DNA from: an uncultured Kineosporia sp.
Lineage (GTDB): Bacteria; Actinomycetota; Actinomycetes; Actinomycetales; Kineosporiaceae
Direction: 5' to 3'
Assembly: GCA_937859855.1 (NCBI GenBank)
Contig: CALMAR010000097.1
Coordinates: 1-25,420 of the forward strand
Length of the DNA: 25,420 nucleotides
Position 1 is the first letter of the stretch, and each line of letters begins with the position of its first letter. Shown here piece by piece: positions 8,080-15,433 of the stretch. The position numbers were made by a program, and so were the translations under genes. A model generated the notes under the pieces. It did no database searches and was not told the origin of the DNA. It saw nothing but the letters and a program-made list of their open reading frames with translations.

Positions 8080-8790
8080 GTGAGCCCTGTCGAACGCACC
8101 CGGCTGCTGATCCTGCTCGCCACCCTCGCGCTCGCCCTGCTGCTGATCGGCCAGCCGATCACGTGGAAGCTGCTGCGGCACGTGGTCACCATCGCGCACG
8201 AGGGCGGCCATGCGGTGGCCGCGCTCGCGTCCGGGCGAACCCTGTCCGGGATCAGGCTGCATTCCGACACCTCCGGCGTGACGGTGTCATCCGGGCGCCG
8301 ATCCGGGCCCGGCATGGTCCTGACCGCGGCGGCTGGCTATCCGGCGCCCTGCCTGATCGGCGCGATCTTCGCGGTGCTGATCGGCGCGAACCGGATCAGC
8401 CTGATGCTCTGGGTCAGCCTGGCCCTGCTGGCGGTGCTGCTGACTCAGATCCGGAACGCCTTCGGGCTGCTCAGCGTGGCTGCGACCGCAGGGCTGATCC
8501 TGCTGGTGCTCCTTCGCGGCAGCCCGCTGACGCAACTGGGATTCGGCTGCACGCTCAGCTGGCTGCTGCTGGTGGGCGGTGGCCGGGCGGTACTCGAACT
8601 GCAGCGCACCCGCCGCATTCAGCTACGGGCCGGTGGCGGCAGCTATCTGACCTCGGACGCCGATCAGCTGGCCCGGCTCACCCATGTCCCGGGGCTGGCC
8701 TGGGTCGGCCTGTTCCTGATCGTGGCCGCGGCCAGCCTGGGCGCCAGTGGCTGGCTGCTGTTGCGCCAGACCGCACATCTACTCAGCTGA
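8080..8790 (+). CDS. M50-type (M50B-like) membrane zinc metalloprotease
   Basis: This 236-residue integral membrane protein carries HEGGH at residues 40-44, the HExxH zinc motif, inside the stretch VTIAHEGGHAVAALASG characteristic of M50B-like proteins. At least five hydrophobic segments follow (about 8-25, 85-105, 107-125, 128-150, 155-170 and 210-232). M50 enzymes cut substrates within or near the membrane, as in regulated intramembrane proteolysis. The second metal-ligand motif typical of site-2 proteases (NxxPxxxxDG) is not obvious, so the catalytic set is incomplete by eye. The GTG start at 8080 lies 7 bases after the CorA stop with no ribosome site, suggesting translational coupling. 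Substrate unknown. Confidence 0.75.
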   Translation: MSPVERTRLLILLATLALALLLIGQPITWKLLRHVVTIAHEGGHAVAALASGRTLSGIRLHSDTSGVTVSSGRRSGPGMVLTAAAGYPAPCLIGAIFAVLIGANRISLMLWVSLALLAVLLTQIRNAFGLLSVAATAGLILLVLLRGSPLTQLGFGCTLSWLLLVGGGRAVLELQRTRRIQLRAGGGSYLTSDADQLARLTHVPGLAWVGLFLIVAAASLGASGWLLLRQTAHLLS

Positions 8791-8800
8791 AGCGGTTTCA

Positions 8801-8816
8801 GGCCCGCTTCCGGGCC
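8801..8816. terminator. Short hairpin between convergent genes
   Basis: GGCCCG and CGGGCC (8801-8806 with 8811-8816) flank a CTTC tetraloop. It lies 10 bases after the protease stop and 6 bases past the SRPBCC stop, so it could end both transcripts. The six-pair stem is short and lacks a U-tract. Confidence 0.5.
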
Positions 8817-8822
8817 AGTCGT

Positions 8823-9257
8823 TCAGCCGTTCAGCATCTGAACCAGGGCCTCCAACCGGTGCTCCCACTGCTGCTTCAGCGAGGCGGCCCGACCGGCCGG
8901 GACATGCTCGTGCTGGATCTTCAGCGCGGTACCACCGGCCACCGCAGCCACGTCGATCTCGATCAGAGTGGCTGGAGCGCCGGGCTGCTGATGCCAGCTG
9001 AGCCGCAACTGCTCCAGCGGATGGAAACTACGGACGACTCCTTCCGACCCGTCGGCACAGTGGTAGGACTCGCCTTTACCGCCCAGCACGGCGCCTTCCC
9101 CGAGCCAGATCGCCGTGCCGGGCGGGCTGATCAGCGCCTGCCATACAGCCCCGCTGTGCTGTTCGAGAGTCCGGCTCAGTTCGATCGACGTGGGCGGGTC
9201 ATTGGTCGAATCCCCAGGCTGTTCTGCGTCCAGGGCTGATCCGGCGGCTGTCGGCAT
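8823..9257 (-). CDS. SRPBCC (AHSA1/START-like) domain protein
   Basis: This 144-residue soluble protein fits a single SRPBCC helix-grip fold. It shows IELSRTLEQHSGAVWQALISPPGTAIWLG near residue 25, a central strand block with LRLSWH and ATLIEIDV, and a long amphipathic C-terminal helix ending WEHRLEALVQMLNG. Members bind hydrophobic ligands or act as Hsp90-ATPase-activator-like proteins; no specific ligand can be named. The start ATG 9257 has an AGGAG ribosome site six bases away. It is the downstream neighbour of the Rieske gene on the same strand, 134 bases apart, with a strongly structured spacer, so a separate transcript is possible. The first 25 residues look disordered. Confidence 0.75.
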   Translation of the reverse strand: MPTAAGSALDAEQPGDSTNDPPTSIELSRTLEQHSGAVWQALISPPGTAIWLGEGAVLGGKGESYHCADGSEGVVRSFHPLEQLRLSWHQQPGAPATLIEIDVAAVAGGTALKIQHEHVPAGRAASLKQQWEHRLEALVQMLNG

Positions 9258-9274
9258 GGGCCTCTCCTGAGATC

Positions 9275-9336
9275 GTGATGTCCCGGCGGAGCTGCCAGAC
9301 AGGCAGTCGTCGCCGGTCGTGGGTCAAGGACATCAC
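9275..9336. repeat. Nested inverted repeats (three-tier stem) between SRPBCC and Rieske genes
   Basis: Three inverted repeats are stacked inside one another. GTGATGTCC (9275-9283) pairs with GGACATCAC (9328-9336), CGGCG (9284-9288) with CGCCG (9311-9315), and CTGCC (9292-9296) with GGCAG (9302-9306) around a five-base loop. The element can fold on either strand. It could be a terminator or attenuator between the two leftward genes, or a binding site. Confidence 0.55.
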
Positions 9337-9391
9337 TGGGCAGGCGGCGTGGCAATCCGCCGAAGGGCGCGTCCGGCGATCCCAGCCGCAG

Positions 9392-9952
9392 TCAGGCCGG
9401 TGCCTGCGCGGTGGTCGAGGTCAGCACGACCTTGCCGCCGATCACCTTGGACGGATAGGAGGACAGCCCGGTGGGCGCCGGCCCGGCGATGTGAGCGCCG
9501 GTAGCAATCTCGAAGGTGGAGAAGTGGCACGGGCACTTCAAATTCGTGCTGCCGTTGGGAGCGACCTTGCAGTTCTGATGGGGGCAGATGGACGAGAACA
9601 CCTTGGGGTCACCGCCCCCGGCGGGCCGGGTCACCAGCAGGTCGAGTCCCGCCGCGGACGCCTTGACCGCGCCACCCTCCGGCACCTCGCTGACCGCGAT
9701 CACCTCGACGTTGTCGCTGGCCGGGGTGGCCAGTCCACCGGCAGTCGGGTTACCTCCCGCACCCGAGCCTGATGGCGAATCTGCCGATGCCGAGCTGTCA
9801 TCGCCACCTGCGCAGGCGGCCAATCCGGCCACGCCGAGCACGGACGCGGCCGAGGCGAGCATCACCCGGCGCCGGGGGGCCGCCGAGACGGGCGAGCCGG
9901 TTGCTGCGGTGGTTGCGGCTGGCAGGGCTGGGACCGAGGTGTCCGTCTCCAT
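9392..9952 (-). CDS. Rieske [2Fe-2S] Tat-exported lipoprotein
   Basis: This 186-residue protein probably carries electrons outside the membrane. The N-region has RRR at 27-29 followed by a hydrophobic stretch, a Tat-like signal. It ends in the lipobox LAAC with C47 as the predicted lipid-modified residue. A Ser/Gly-rich linker (50-75) leads to the Rieske fold. Cluster ligands are C123 and H125 (CPHQNC) and C140 and H143 (CPCHFS), with C128 and C142 as the usual disulfide pair. ATG 9952 is preferred over more upstream starts because it follows a GGAAGG site and leaves a normal n-region. No cytochrome b or oxygenase gene is adjacent, so the partner is unknown; membership of the main bc1 complex is unlikely given its size and lipid anchor. 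Confidence 0.88.
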   Translation of the reverse strand: METDTSVPALPAATTAATGSPVSAAPRRRVMLASAASVLGVAGLAACAGGDDSSASADSPSGSGAGGNPTAGGLATPASDNVEVIAVSEVPEGGAVKASAAGLDLLVTRPAGGGDPKVFSSICPHQNCKVAPNGSTNLKCPCHFSTFEIATGAHIAGPAPTGLSSYPSKVIGGKVVLTSTTAQAPA

Positions 9953-10007
9953 CAATGAGCCTTCCGGGTGATCACTGCGACATGTGCCTGGATGAGTCGT
10001 GGCCGAA

Positions 10008-10044
10008 CAGGCGCGCAAATCTAGCGGCTGACCTTGTGCGCCTG
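10008..10044. repeat. Imperfect inverted repeat in the Rieske / hrpA divergent region
   Basis: CAGGCGCGCAA (10008-10018) and TTGTGCGCCTG (10034-10044) are complementary at ten of eleven positions across a 15-base spacer. The element lies midway between the two divergent starts, 56 and 64 bases from them, as expected of an operator. No regulator is adjacent. Confidence 0.4.
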
Positions 10045-10091
10045 AACCGGCCCGGCCGGCTCCGGCAAACGCCCCGTGCCCGGCCGTCGCC

Positions 10092-10097
10092 TACGAT
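10092..10097 (+). promoter_or_regulatory. Putative -10 box for a leaderless transcript (hrpA)
   Basis: TACGAT ends 10 bases before ATG 10108, and no Shine-Dalgarno sequence lies in between. The gap is at the long end for a truly leaderless mRNA, so a very short leader is also possible. Confidence 0.35.
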
Positions 10098-10107
10098 CAG
10101 TTCAGAC

Positions 10108-10764
10108 ATGAACGTCAGCGACCTGGATTCCCGGCTCGGCGAACTGCGTGCGCTGCTGCCGGAGCTGTCGATCCGGGACGAACATCGGCTGAGTGGGCGG
10201 CTGGCCGCGGCCGCCCGGGACCGGGCCATCGGCCCGGTGACCGCCGAAATCAGCGCCGCCCGCGAGCAAGTGCTGGCCCGGGCGGCGTCCGTCCCGCCGG
10301 TCCGCTATCCAGCGGACCTGCCGATCACCGCCCGGCTGGCTGATCTGAAGGCCGCCCTCAGCGACCACCAAGTGATCATCGTGGCCGGTGAGACCGGATC
10401 GGGCAAGACCACTCAGCTGCCCAAGCTGTGCCTCGACCTCGGGCGGGGCGTACGCGGGATGATCGGCCACACCCAGCCGCGCCGGATCGCGGCCCGCTCG
10501 GTGGCGGATCGAATCGCCGAGGAACTGGCGGTACCGCTGGGCGATCAGGTCGGATTCACCGTGCGGTTCAACGACCGGATCAGTGAGGGCACCCTGATCC
10601 GGCTGATGACCGACGGCATCCTGCTGGCCGAGATCCAGCAGGACCGGATGCTGCGCCGCTACGACACCATCATCATCGACGAGGCGCACGAGCGCAGCCT
10701 GACCATCGACTTCCTGCTCGGCTACCTGAAGCGCCTGCTCCCCGGCGTCCAGACCTCAAAGTGA
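10108..10764 (+). CDS. hrpA: HrpA-type DEAH-box helicase, 5' part (frame broken at its end)
   Basis: This is the first 218 codons of an ATP-dependent RNA helicase. They carry helicase motif I GETGSGKTT (94-102), motif Ia TQPRRIAA (122-129) and motif II DEAH (191-194), but stop before motif III. The rest of the protein continues in the -1 frame from 10761. At 10740-10743 the DNA has four Cs where the family pattern (LLPRRPDLKVIITSATID) needs five. Adding one C would restore a single frame of about 1,360 residues. The TGA stop sits inside GTGA, so the downstream frame has a GTG overlapping it. As read, this product lacks motifs III-VI and cannot be a working helicase. ATG 10108 begins where homology-like sequence begins. 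Confidence 0.85.
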   Translation: MNVSDLDSRLGELRALLPELSIRDEHRLSGRLAAAARDRAIGPVTAEISAAREQVLARAASVPPVRYPADLPITARLADLKAALSDHQVIIVAGETGSGKTTQLPKLCLDLGRGVRGMIGHTQPRRIAARSVADRIAEELAVPLGDQVGFTVRFNDRISEGTLIRLMTDGILLAEIQQDRMLRRYDTIIIDEAHERSLTIDFLLGYLKRLLPGVQTSK

Positions 10765-13700
10765 TCATCACCTCGGCCACCATCGATCCGCACGCCTTCG
10801 CCCGGCACTTCGCTCAGGACGGCGAACCGGCTCCGGTGATCGAGGTGTCCGGGCGCAGCTACCCGGTCGAGATCCGTTACCGCCCGCTGATTCTGGCCGC
10901 TGAAGCCGCTGAAGCCGCTGACCCGGCTGGCCCGGGTGACCCAGCCGGAGACGGCGCCGGGACGCAGGCCGATGTGGTCCGGGATTCGATCACCGCCATC
11001 TGCGACGCCGTCGACGAGCTGGCCCTCGAACCACCAGGTGACGTGCTGGTGTTCCTCTCCGGCGAACGCGAGATCCGTGACACTGCCGACGCCCTGGCCC
11101 GCACGGCCGGGCTGAAGGACGGCCGCACCGAGGTGCTGCCGCTCTACGGTCGGCTGTCGGCGGCTGAGCAACACCGGGTCTTTTCCGCGCACGCCGGGCG
11201 CCGCATCGTGCTGGCCACCAACGTGGCCGAAACCTCGCTCACCGTGCCGGGAATCAGGTATGTGGTGGACCCTGGCACGGCCCGGATCTCGCGCTACAGC
11301 CAGCGCACCAAGGTTCAGCGGCTGCCGATCGAACCGGTCTCGCAGGCTTCAGCGAATCAGCGTGCCGGGCGCTGCGGCCGGCTGGCCGCCGGGGTTGCGA
11401 TCCGGTTGTACTCCGAAGCGGACTACCTGGGCCGGCCGGCTTTCACCCAGCCGGAGATCCTCCGCACCAACCTGGCCTCGGTGATCCTGCAGATGGCCGC
11501 GCTCAGGCTGGGCGACGTCGCCCAATTCGGCTTCCTCGACCCACCGGACAGCCGGCAGATCAAGGACGGGGTCGCCCTCTTGGCCGAGCTGGGTGCCCTG
11601 CAACCTGATTCGGTATCCGGACCGCTCCGGCTCACCCCGGCCGGGCGCAGTCTGGCTCGGCTGCCGGTTGATCCGCGGCTGGCCCGGATGCTGGTCGAGG
11701 CCGGGCCGAACGGATGCCTGGACGACGTTCTGGTGATCGTCTCCGCGCTGGCCATTCAGGATGTGCGTGAGCGTCCGCTGGACAAGCAGCAGGCGGCCGA
11801 CCAGCAGCACGCCCGGTTCGCCGACGCCGAGTCCGACTTCATCACCGTGCTGAATCTGTGGCACTATCTGCGCGATCAGCAGGCCGAACTGTCGTCGAAC
11901 CAGTTCCGGCGGTTGTGCGTCCGCGAGTACCTGCACCATCAGCGGGTCCGCGAGTGGCAGGACCTGCACGGCCAGCTGCGCGGAATGCTGCGCCAGATCG
12001 GTTTTCGCACCTCAGCACCAGATCGGCGGGAAGAGGCGCGCGGCACCGGTGAAGCCGCCGCGACCAGAGGTGCGCTGGAACACCCGCACCGCAGCGGTTC
12101 TCAGCGCGACGCCATCCATCTGTCGCTGCTGGCCGGGCTGCTGTCCCGGATTGGACTCAAGGACGGCGACACCCGGGAGTATTTCGGCGCCCGCGGCGCC
12201 CGGTTTCAGATTCAGCCTGGCTCGGCCCTTTTCCGGACCACACCGCGCTGGGTGATGGTCGCCGAGCTGGTCGAGACCACCCGGCTGTGGGGCCGGACGG
12301 CGGCCCGGATCGACCCACTGTGGGCCGAACGGCTGGCCACGTCGGTGGGAGGCCTGGTCAAGCGCAACTACAGCGAGCCGCGCTGGGAGCGTAAGCGGGG
12401 CGCTGCGGTGGCCACCGAGCGGGTCACCCTGTTCGGTGTCCCGCTGGTGGCTGCCCGGACCGTCCAGTACGGGCTGATCGACCCGGAACTGTCCCGCGAC
12501 CTGTTCATCCGGCGAGCCCTGGTCGAAGGCGATTGGCGGACCAGTCACCGGTTCTTCCACGAGAACCGGCGCCTGCTCGAGGATGTCGAAGAACTGGAGG
12601 ACCGGGCCCGCCGCCGCGACATCCTGGTCGACGACGACACCCTCTTCGACTTCTACGACCAGCGCCTGCCCGGCGACATCGTCTCGGCCGCGCACTTCGA
12701 CGCCTGGTGGAAGCGAGCCCGCCGGGAGCGGCCCGACCAGCTCAGCTTCTGGACCTCGATGCTGGTCCGCCCGGCCGCGCCGTCGGTGGACCCGGCGCAG
12801 TACCCGGAGATCTGGCGCTCCGGGGATCTGGTGCTGCCGGTCAGCTATCAGTTCGAGCCGGGCACGGCGGCCGATGGGGTCACCGTGCACGTCCCGCTCG
12901 ATGTGGTGAACCGGGTCGATGCCCAGGACTTCGAATGGCAGATCCCCGGGCTGCGGCTGGATCTGGTCACCGCCCTGATCCGCGCCCTGCCCAAGGAACT
13001 TCGCAAGCGCCTGGCCCCGGCGCCCGACCACGCCAGAGCCGTCCTGGCGCAGCTGGATCCGGGTTCCGAACCGCTCCTCCCGGCGCTCAGCCGGGAGCTG
13101 CTGCGGCTGACCGGCACCCAGATTCCGGTCAGTGCCTGGGCCTGGTCGCGGGTACCGGCCCACCTGCGGATCACCTTCGCGGTCGAGGACGACGCCACCG
13201 TGCTGGCCCAGGGCAAGGATCTGGATCAGCTGCGCCACCAGCTGCGGCCGCGGCTGCAGCAGACGCTGGCCCAGGCCGCAGAGCAGGCGCTGGAGCAGCT
13301 GACCAGCGGGCGCCAGCGACGGATGCATACCTGGGCTCTGGACGAGCTGCCCCGGACGGTGCGGATCCCACGAGATTGCAGGCTGGTCGAAGGTTTTCCG
13401 GCCCTGGCCGATCTCGGGGATGGGGTCGAGATCCGGATCTGCGACACCGCCCGGGAGCAAGGGCAGCTGATGCGCCGCGGCGTCCGGCGATTGCTGCTGC
13501 TGGCCGTGCCTTCCCCGGCCCGGGCGGTGCTGGCCCAGCTGGACAATGCGTCCAAGCTCGCGCTGGCCTCTGCCCCGCATGCGGGGCCGAGTGAACTGTT
13601 CGACGATTGCCTGGCGGCGGCGGTGGATCAGATCGTGGCCGGTCTGGGCGGACCGGCCTGGGGCCAGGCCGGATACGACCGGCGGCTGGCCGGCGGCCGC

Positions 13701-14186
13701 TCCACACAGACCGCACAGGGGAGCCGGGTGATGGAGCAGACTGCGGCCGTGCTGGCCCGGGCCCGGCAGGTGCAGCTGGCGATCCGGGCCGCGTCCAGTC
13801 CGGCGCTGCTGTCCTCACTGGCCGATGTCCGCGACCAGCTGGCCGCGCTCGTCCATCCGGGATTCGTCACCGCCTCGGGAGCGGCCCGGCTGCCCGATCT
13901 GGACCGCTATCTGCAGGGCATGCAGCGGCGGCTGGAGCGGTTGCCGGAACGGCCCGGCCGGGATCAGGCGAGCCTGGCCGTCGTGCGCGAGGCGCAGGCC
14001 GAGTACGCGCAATTGCTCGCCCGGCTGGCTCCGGGCCGCAGTGAGGACGACGATGTGCAGGCTGTTCGCTGGATGATCGAGGAGCTGCGGGTCAGCCTGT
14101 TCGGGGCCGGCCTGCGCACCGCCTACCCGATCTCACCTCAGCGGCTGCACCGGGCCATCACGGCCCTGGCCGCCGGCCCAGCCTGA
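10761..14186 (+). CDS. hrpA: HrpA-type DEAH-box helicase, 3' part
   Basis: These 1,141 codons hold the remainder of HrpA. Motif III SAT is at residues 5-7, motif V ATNVAETSLT at 152-161 and motif VI QRAGRCGR at 200-207. The helicase-associated HA2 and OB-like regions follow (about 230-550), then the long C-terminal region typical of bacterial HrpA (DUF3418-like). The enzyme unwinds structured RNA and in other bacteria helps rescue stalled ribosomes. An Ala/Glu/Pro/Gly-rich linker (about 46-68, with a nine-base repeat near 10901-10918) is inserted between motifs III and IV. The GTG at 10761 is really the Val of KVIITSAT, so this frame is the tail of a split gene; separate initiation by coupling at GTGA is possible but unproven. 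Codon bias remains strong throughout, arguing against an old pseudogene. Confidence 0.85.
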   Translation: MIITSATIDPHAFARHFAQDGEPAPVIEVSGRSYPVEIRYRPLILAAEAAEAADPAGPGDPAGDGAGTQADVVRDSITAICDAVDELALEPPGDVLVFLSGEREIRDTADALARTAGLKDGRTEVLPLYGRLSAAEQHRVFSAHAGRRIVLATNVAETSLTVPGIRYVVDPGTARISRYSQRTKVQRLPIEPVSQASANQRAGRCGRLAAGVAIRLYSEADYLGRPAFTQPEILRTNLASVILQMAALRLGDVAQFGFLDPPDSRQIKDGVALLAELGALQPDSVSGPLRLTPAGRSLARLPVDPRLARMLVEAGPNGCLDDVLVIVSALAIQDVRERPLDKQQAADQQHARFADAESDFITVLNLWHYLRDQQAELSSNQFRRLCVREYLHHQRVREWQDLHGQLRGMLRQIGFRTSAPDRREEARGTGEAAATRGALEHPHRSGSQRDAIHLSLLAGLLSRIGLKDGDTREYFGARGARFQIQPGSALFRTTPRWVMVAELVETTRLWGRTAARIDPLWAERLATSVGGLVKRNYSEPRWERKRGAAVATERVTLFGVPLVAARTVQYGLIDPELSRDLFIRRALVEGDWRTSHRFFHENRRLLEDVEELEDRARRRDILVDDDTLFDFYDQRLPGDIVSAAHFDAWWKRARRERPDQLSFWTSMLVRPAAPSVDPAQYPEIWRSGDLVLPVSYQFEPGTAADGVTVHVPLDVVNRVDAQDFEWQIPGLRLDLVTALIRALPKELRKRLAPAPDHARAVLAQLDPGSEPLLPALSRELLRLTGTQIPVSAWAWSRVPAHLRITFAVEDDATVLAQGKDLDQLRHQLRPRLQQTLAQAAEQALEQLTSGRQRRMHTWALDELPRTVRIPRDCRLVEGFPALADLGDGVEIRICDTAREQGQLMRRGVRRLLLLAVPSPARAVLAQLDNASKLALASAPHAGPSELFDDCLAAAVDQIVAGLGGPAWGQAGYDRRLAGGRSTQTAQGSRVMEQTAAVLARARQVQLAIRAASSPALLSSLADVRDQLAALVHPGFVTASGAARLPDLDRYLQGMQRRLERLPERPGRDQASLAVVREAQAEYAQLLARLAPGRSEDDDVQAVRWMIEELRVSLFGAGLRTAYPISPQRLHRAITALAAGPA

Positions 14187-14259
14187 GTGGCCTGGTTCCA
14201 GGTCCGCGGTCGCGCGCTCGAACGGGCACCGGGCACATTGATCGCAGTCCAGCTGGCGA

Positions 14260-14829
14260 TCATGCGGAGGGGCCCTGGGCCTGGCTGAGGCCCAGAGCCG
14301 TTCCGTCCGGATCAAGCTTGGCCAGCAGCCGTTCGCAGACCCGGGCCAGCTCGGTCACCTCGTCCGGCCCGAGCCCGTCGAACACCAGTCGCCGTACTTC
14401 GTTCACATGCCCGGGCGCGGTCTTGACCAGGTATTCCAGGCCAGCGCTGGTCAGCGTGGCCACCTGTCCCCGGCCGTCCTCGTCGGCCCGGCGCCGCCGC
14501 ACCAGACCCCGTTCCTCGAGCCGGGCCACGGTGTGAGAAAGCCTGCTGGGTGACGAGGAGGATCTCATCGCCAGCTGAGTCATCCGCAGTGAGCGATCCG
14601 GCGCCTCCGATAGCATGGCCAGCACGAAGTACGCGAAATGGGTCAGGTCCGCGTCATGCTGCAGCTGGGCATCCAGCGCGGCGGGCAGCAGCATCATCGT
14701 CGCGGCCAGTCGCCGCCAGGCGGCCTGTTCGGCGCTGTTCAGCCAGTCAACAGGCTGATCGGGACCGGTCGCTGCGCTCATCGGAACATTGCGAAGGGCC
14801 GCGTCCGCCGGGGGGCCACTTTCGGTCAC
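14260..14829 (-). CDS. MarR-family transcriptional regulator
   Basis: This 189-residue regulator has the MarR plan: an N-terminal dimerisation helix (WLNSAEQAAWRRLAATMMLLP), then a winged helix at about 80-150. RMTQLAMRSSSSPSRLSHTVARLEERGLVRRRR and DGRGQVATLTSAG form the recognition helix and wing. A C-terminal helix with DEVTELARVCERLLAKL completes it. GTG 14829 is chosen over ATG 14781 because neither has a ribosome site but a TACGCT box sits 6 bases before the GTG. It is divergent from the MOSC gene, with 61 bases between starts, so it may control that gene and itself. Its ligand is unknown. The frame stays open further upstream, but that part overlaps the MOSC gene and looks non-coding. 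Confidence 0.88.
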   Translation of the reverse strand: MTESGPPADAALRNVPMSAATGPDQPVDWLNSAEQAAWRRLAATMMLLPAALDAQLQHDADLTHFAYFVLAMLSEAPDRSLRMTQLAMRSSSSPSRLSHTVARLEERGLVRRRRADEDGRGQVATLTSAGLEYLVKTAPGHVNEVRRLVFDGLGPDEVTELARVCERLLAKLDPDGTALGLSQAQGPSA

Positions 14830-14835
14830 CTGGCC

Positions 14836-14841
14836 AGCGTA
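14836..14841 (-). promoter_or_regulatory. Putative -10 box for a leaderless transcript (marR-like gene)
   Basis: On the minus strand TACGCT is followed by six bases (GGCCAG) and then the GTG start. This spacing places the transcription start on the initiation codon. It falls in the short shared region with the divergent MOSC gene. Confidence 0.4.
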
Positions 14842-14890
14842 CGAGTCCCAGGCTGAACCAGCGCTGGGAGAGAACGCCGAGAGGTGACGC

Positions 14891-15433
14891 TTGCCGGTTC
14901 GGGTGAGAGCGGTCAGCAAGGATGGCCAGCATCGATTCAGCAAGGTGGCCTGCGAGCGGATCCGGCTGATCGAGGGGCGCGGGGTGGACGGCGACGCGCA
15001 CGCCGGGGTCACGGTCCAGCATCGTTCCCGGGTCGCGCGCGACCCAGGCCAGCCGAATCTGCGGCAGGTACACCTGCTGGGCACCGAGTTCTTCGAGCTG
15101 GCCGCGACCGCCGGTTATCGCCTGAGCGCCGGGGACATGGGTGAGAACGTGCTGATCGAGGGGCTGGATCTGCTCGGACTGCCTACCGGCACCCGGCTGC
15201 GGCTGGGGCAGGACGCCGTCGTGGAGGTGACCGGGTTGCGCAACCCGTGCGCGCAGATCGACCGGTTCCAGCCCGGCCTGCTCGCGGTCGCGGCCGGGCG
15301 GGACGAAGCCGGGCGGATCGAGCGCCGGGCCGGCGTGATGTCGGTGGTAGTGACCGGCGGAGCGGCGGCGGCCGGGGATCCGGTGGCGATCAGCCTGCCA
15401 CCGGAGCCACACCTGCGGCTGGAGGTGGTCTGA
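14891..15433 (+). CDS. MOSC domain protein
   Basis: This 180-residue protein is a stand-alone MOSC (molybdenum cofactor sulfurase C-terminal-like) beta-barrel. It shows GVDGDAHAG (31-39), GENVLIEGLDL (84-94) and the conserved cysteine C120 in LRNPCAQIDRF. MOSC proteins handle sulfur or the molybdenum cofactor; YiiM-type members reduce N-hydroxylated compounds. Which applies here cannot be seen. The TTG start at 14891 has a GAGAGG ribosome site six bases away; an in-frame GTG at 14903 is the alternative. The divergent MarR gene is a likely regulator. The stop abuts the convergent DUF5302 stop with no gap (TGATCA at 15431-15436). Confidence 0.85.
   Translation: MPVRVRAVSKDGQHRFSKVACERIRLIEGRGVDGDAHAGVTVQHRSRVARDPGQPNLRQVHLLGTEFFELAATAGYRLSAGDMGENVLIEGLDLLGLPTGTRLRLGQDAVVEVTGLRNPCAQIDRFQPGLLAVAAGRDEAGRIERRAGVMSVVVTGGAAAAGDPVAISLPPEPHLRLEVV

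Noticed and set aside
9772..10107. Upstream extension of the hrpA 5' frame
   Set aside because: It lies over the Rieske gene on the opposite strand and is Arg/Pro-rich shadow sequence; family-like sequence begins only at ATG 10108.
12012..13594. Long open frames on both strands inside hrpA (one of 522 codons)
   Set aside because: Gly/Arg/Pro/Gln-rich composition typical of shadows in high-GC genes, with no recognisable domain, while the hrpA frame has clear family features.
14187..14261. Terminator between hrpA and the MarR gene
   Set aside because: Only weak structures are visible (CCTGG/CCAGG at 14191-14202 with a two-base loop, GATCGC/GCGATC at 14240-14261 overlapping a stop codon), too poor to call.
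14830..15084. Upstream extension of the MarR frame to 15084
   Set aside because: It overlaps the MOSC gene completely on the other strand, and its residues do not resemble a MarR N-terminus; the GTG at 14829 with a TANNNT box is better.
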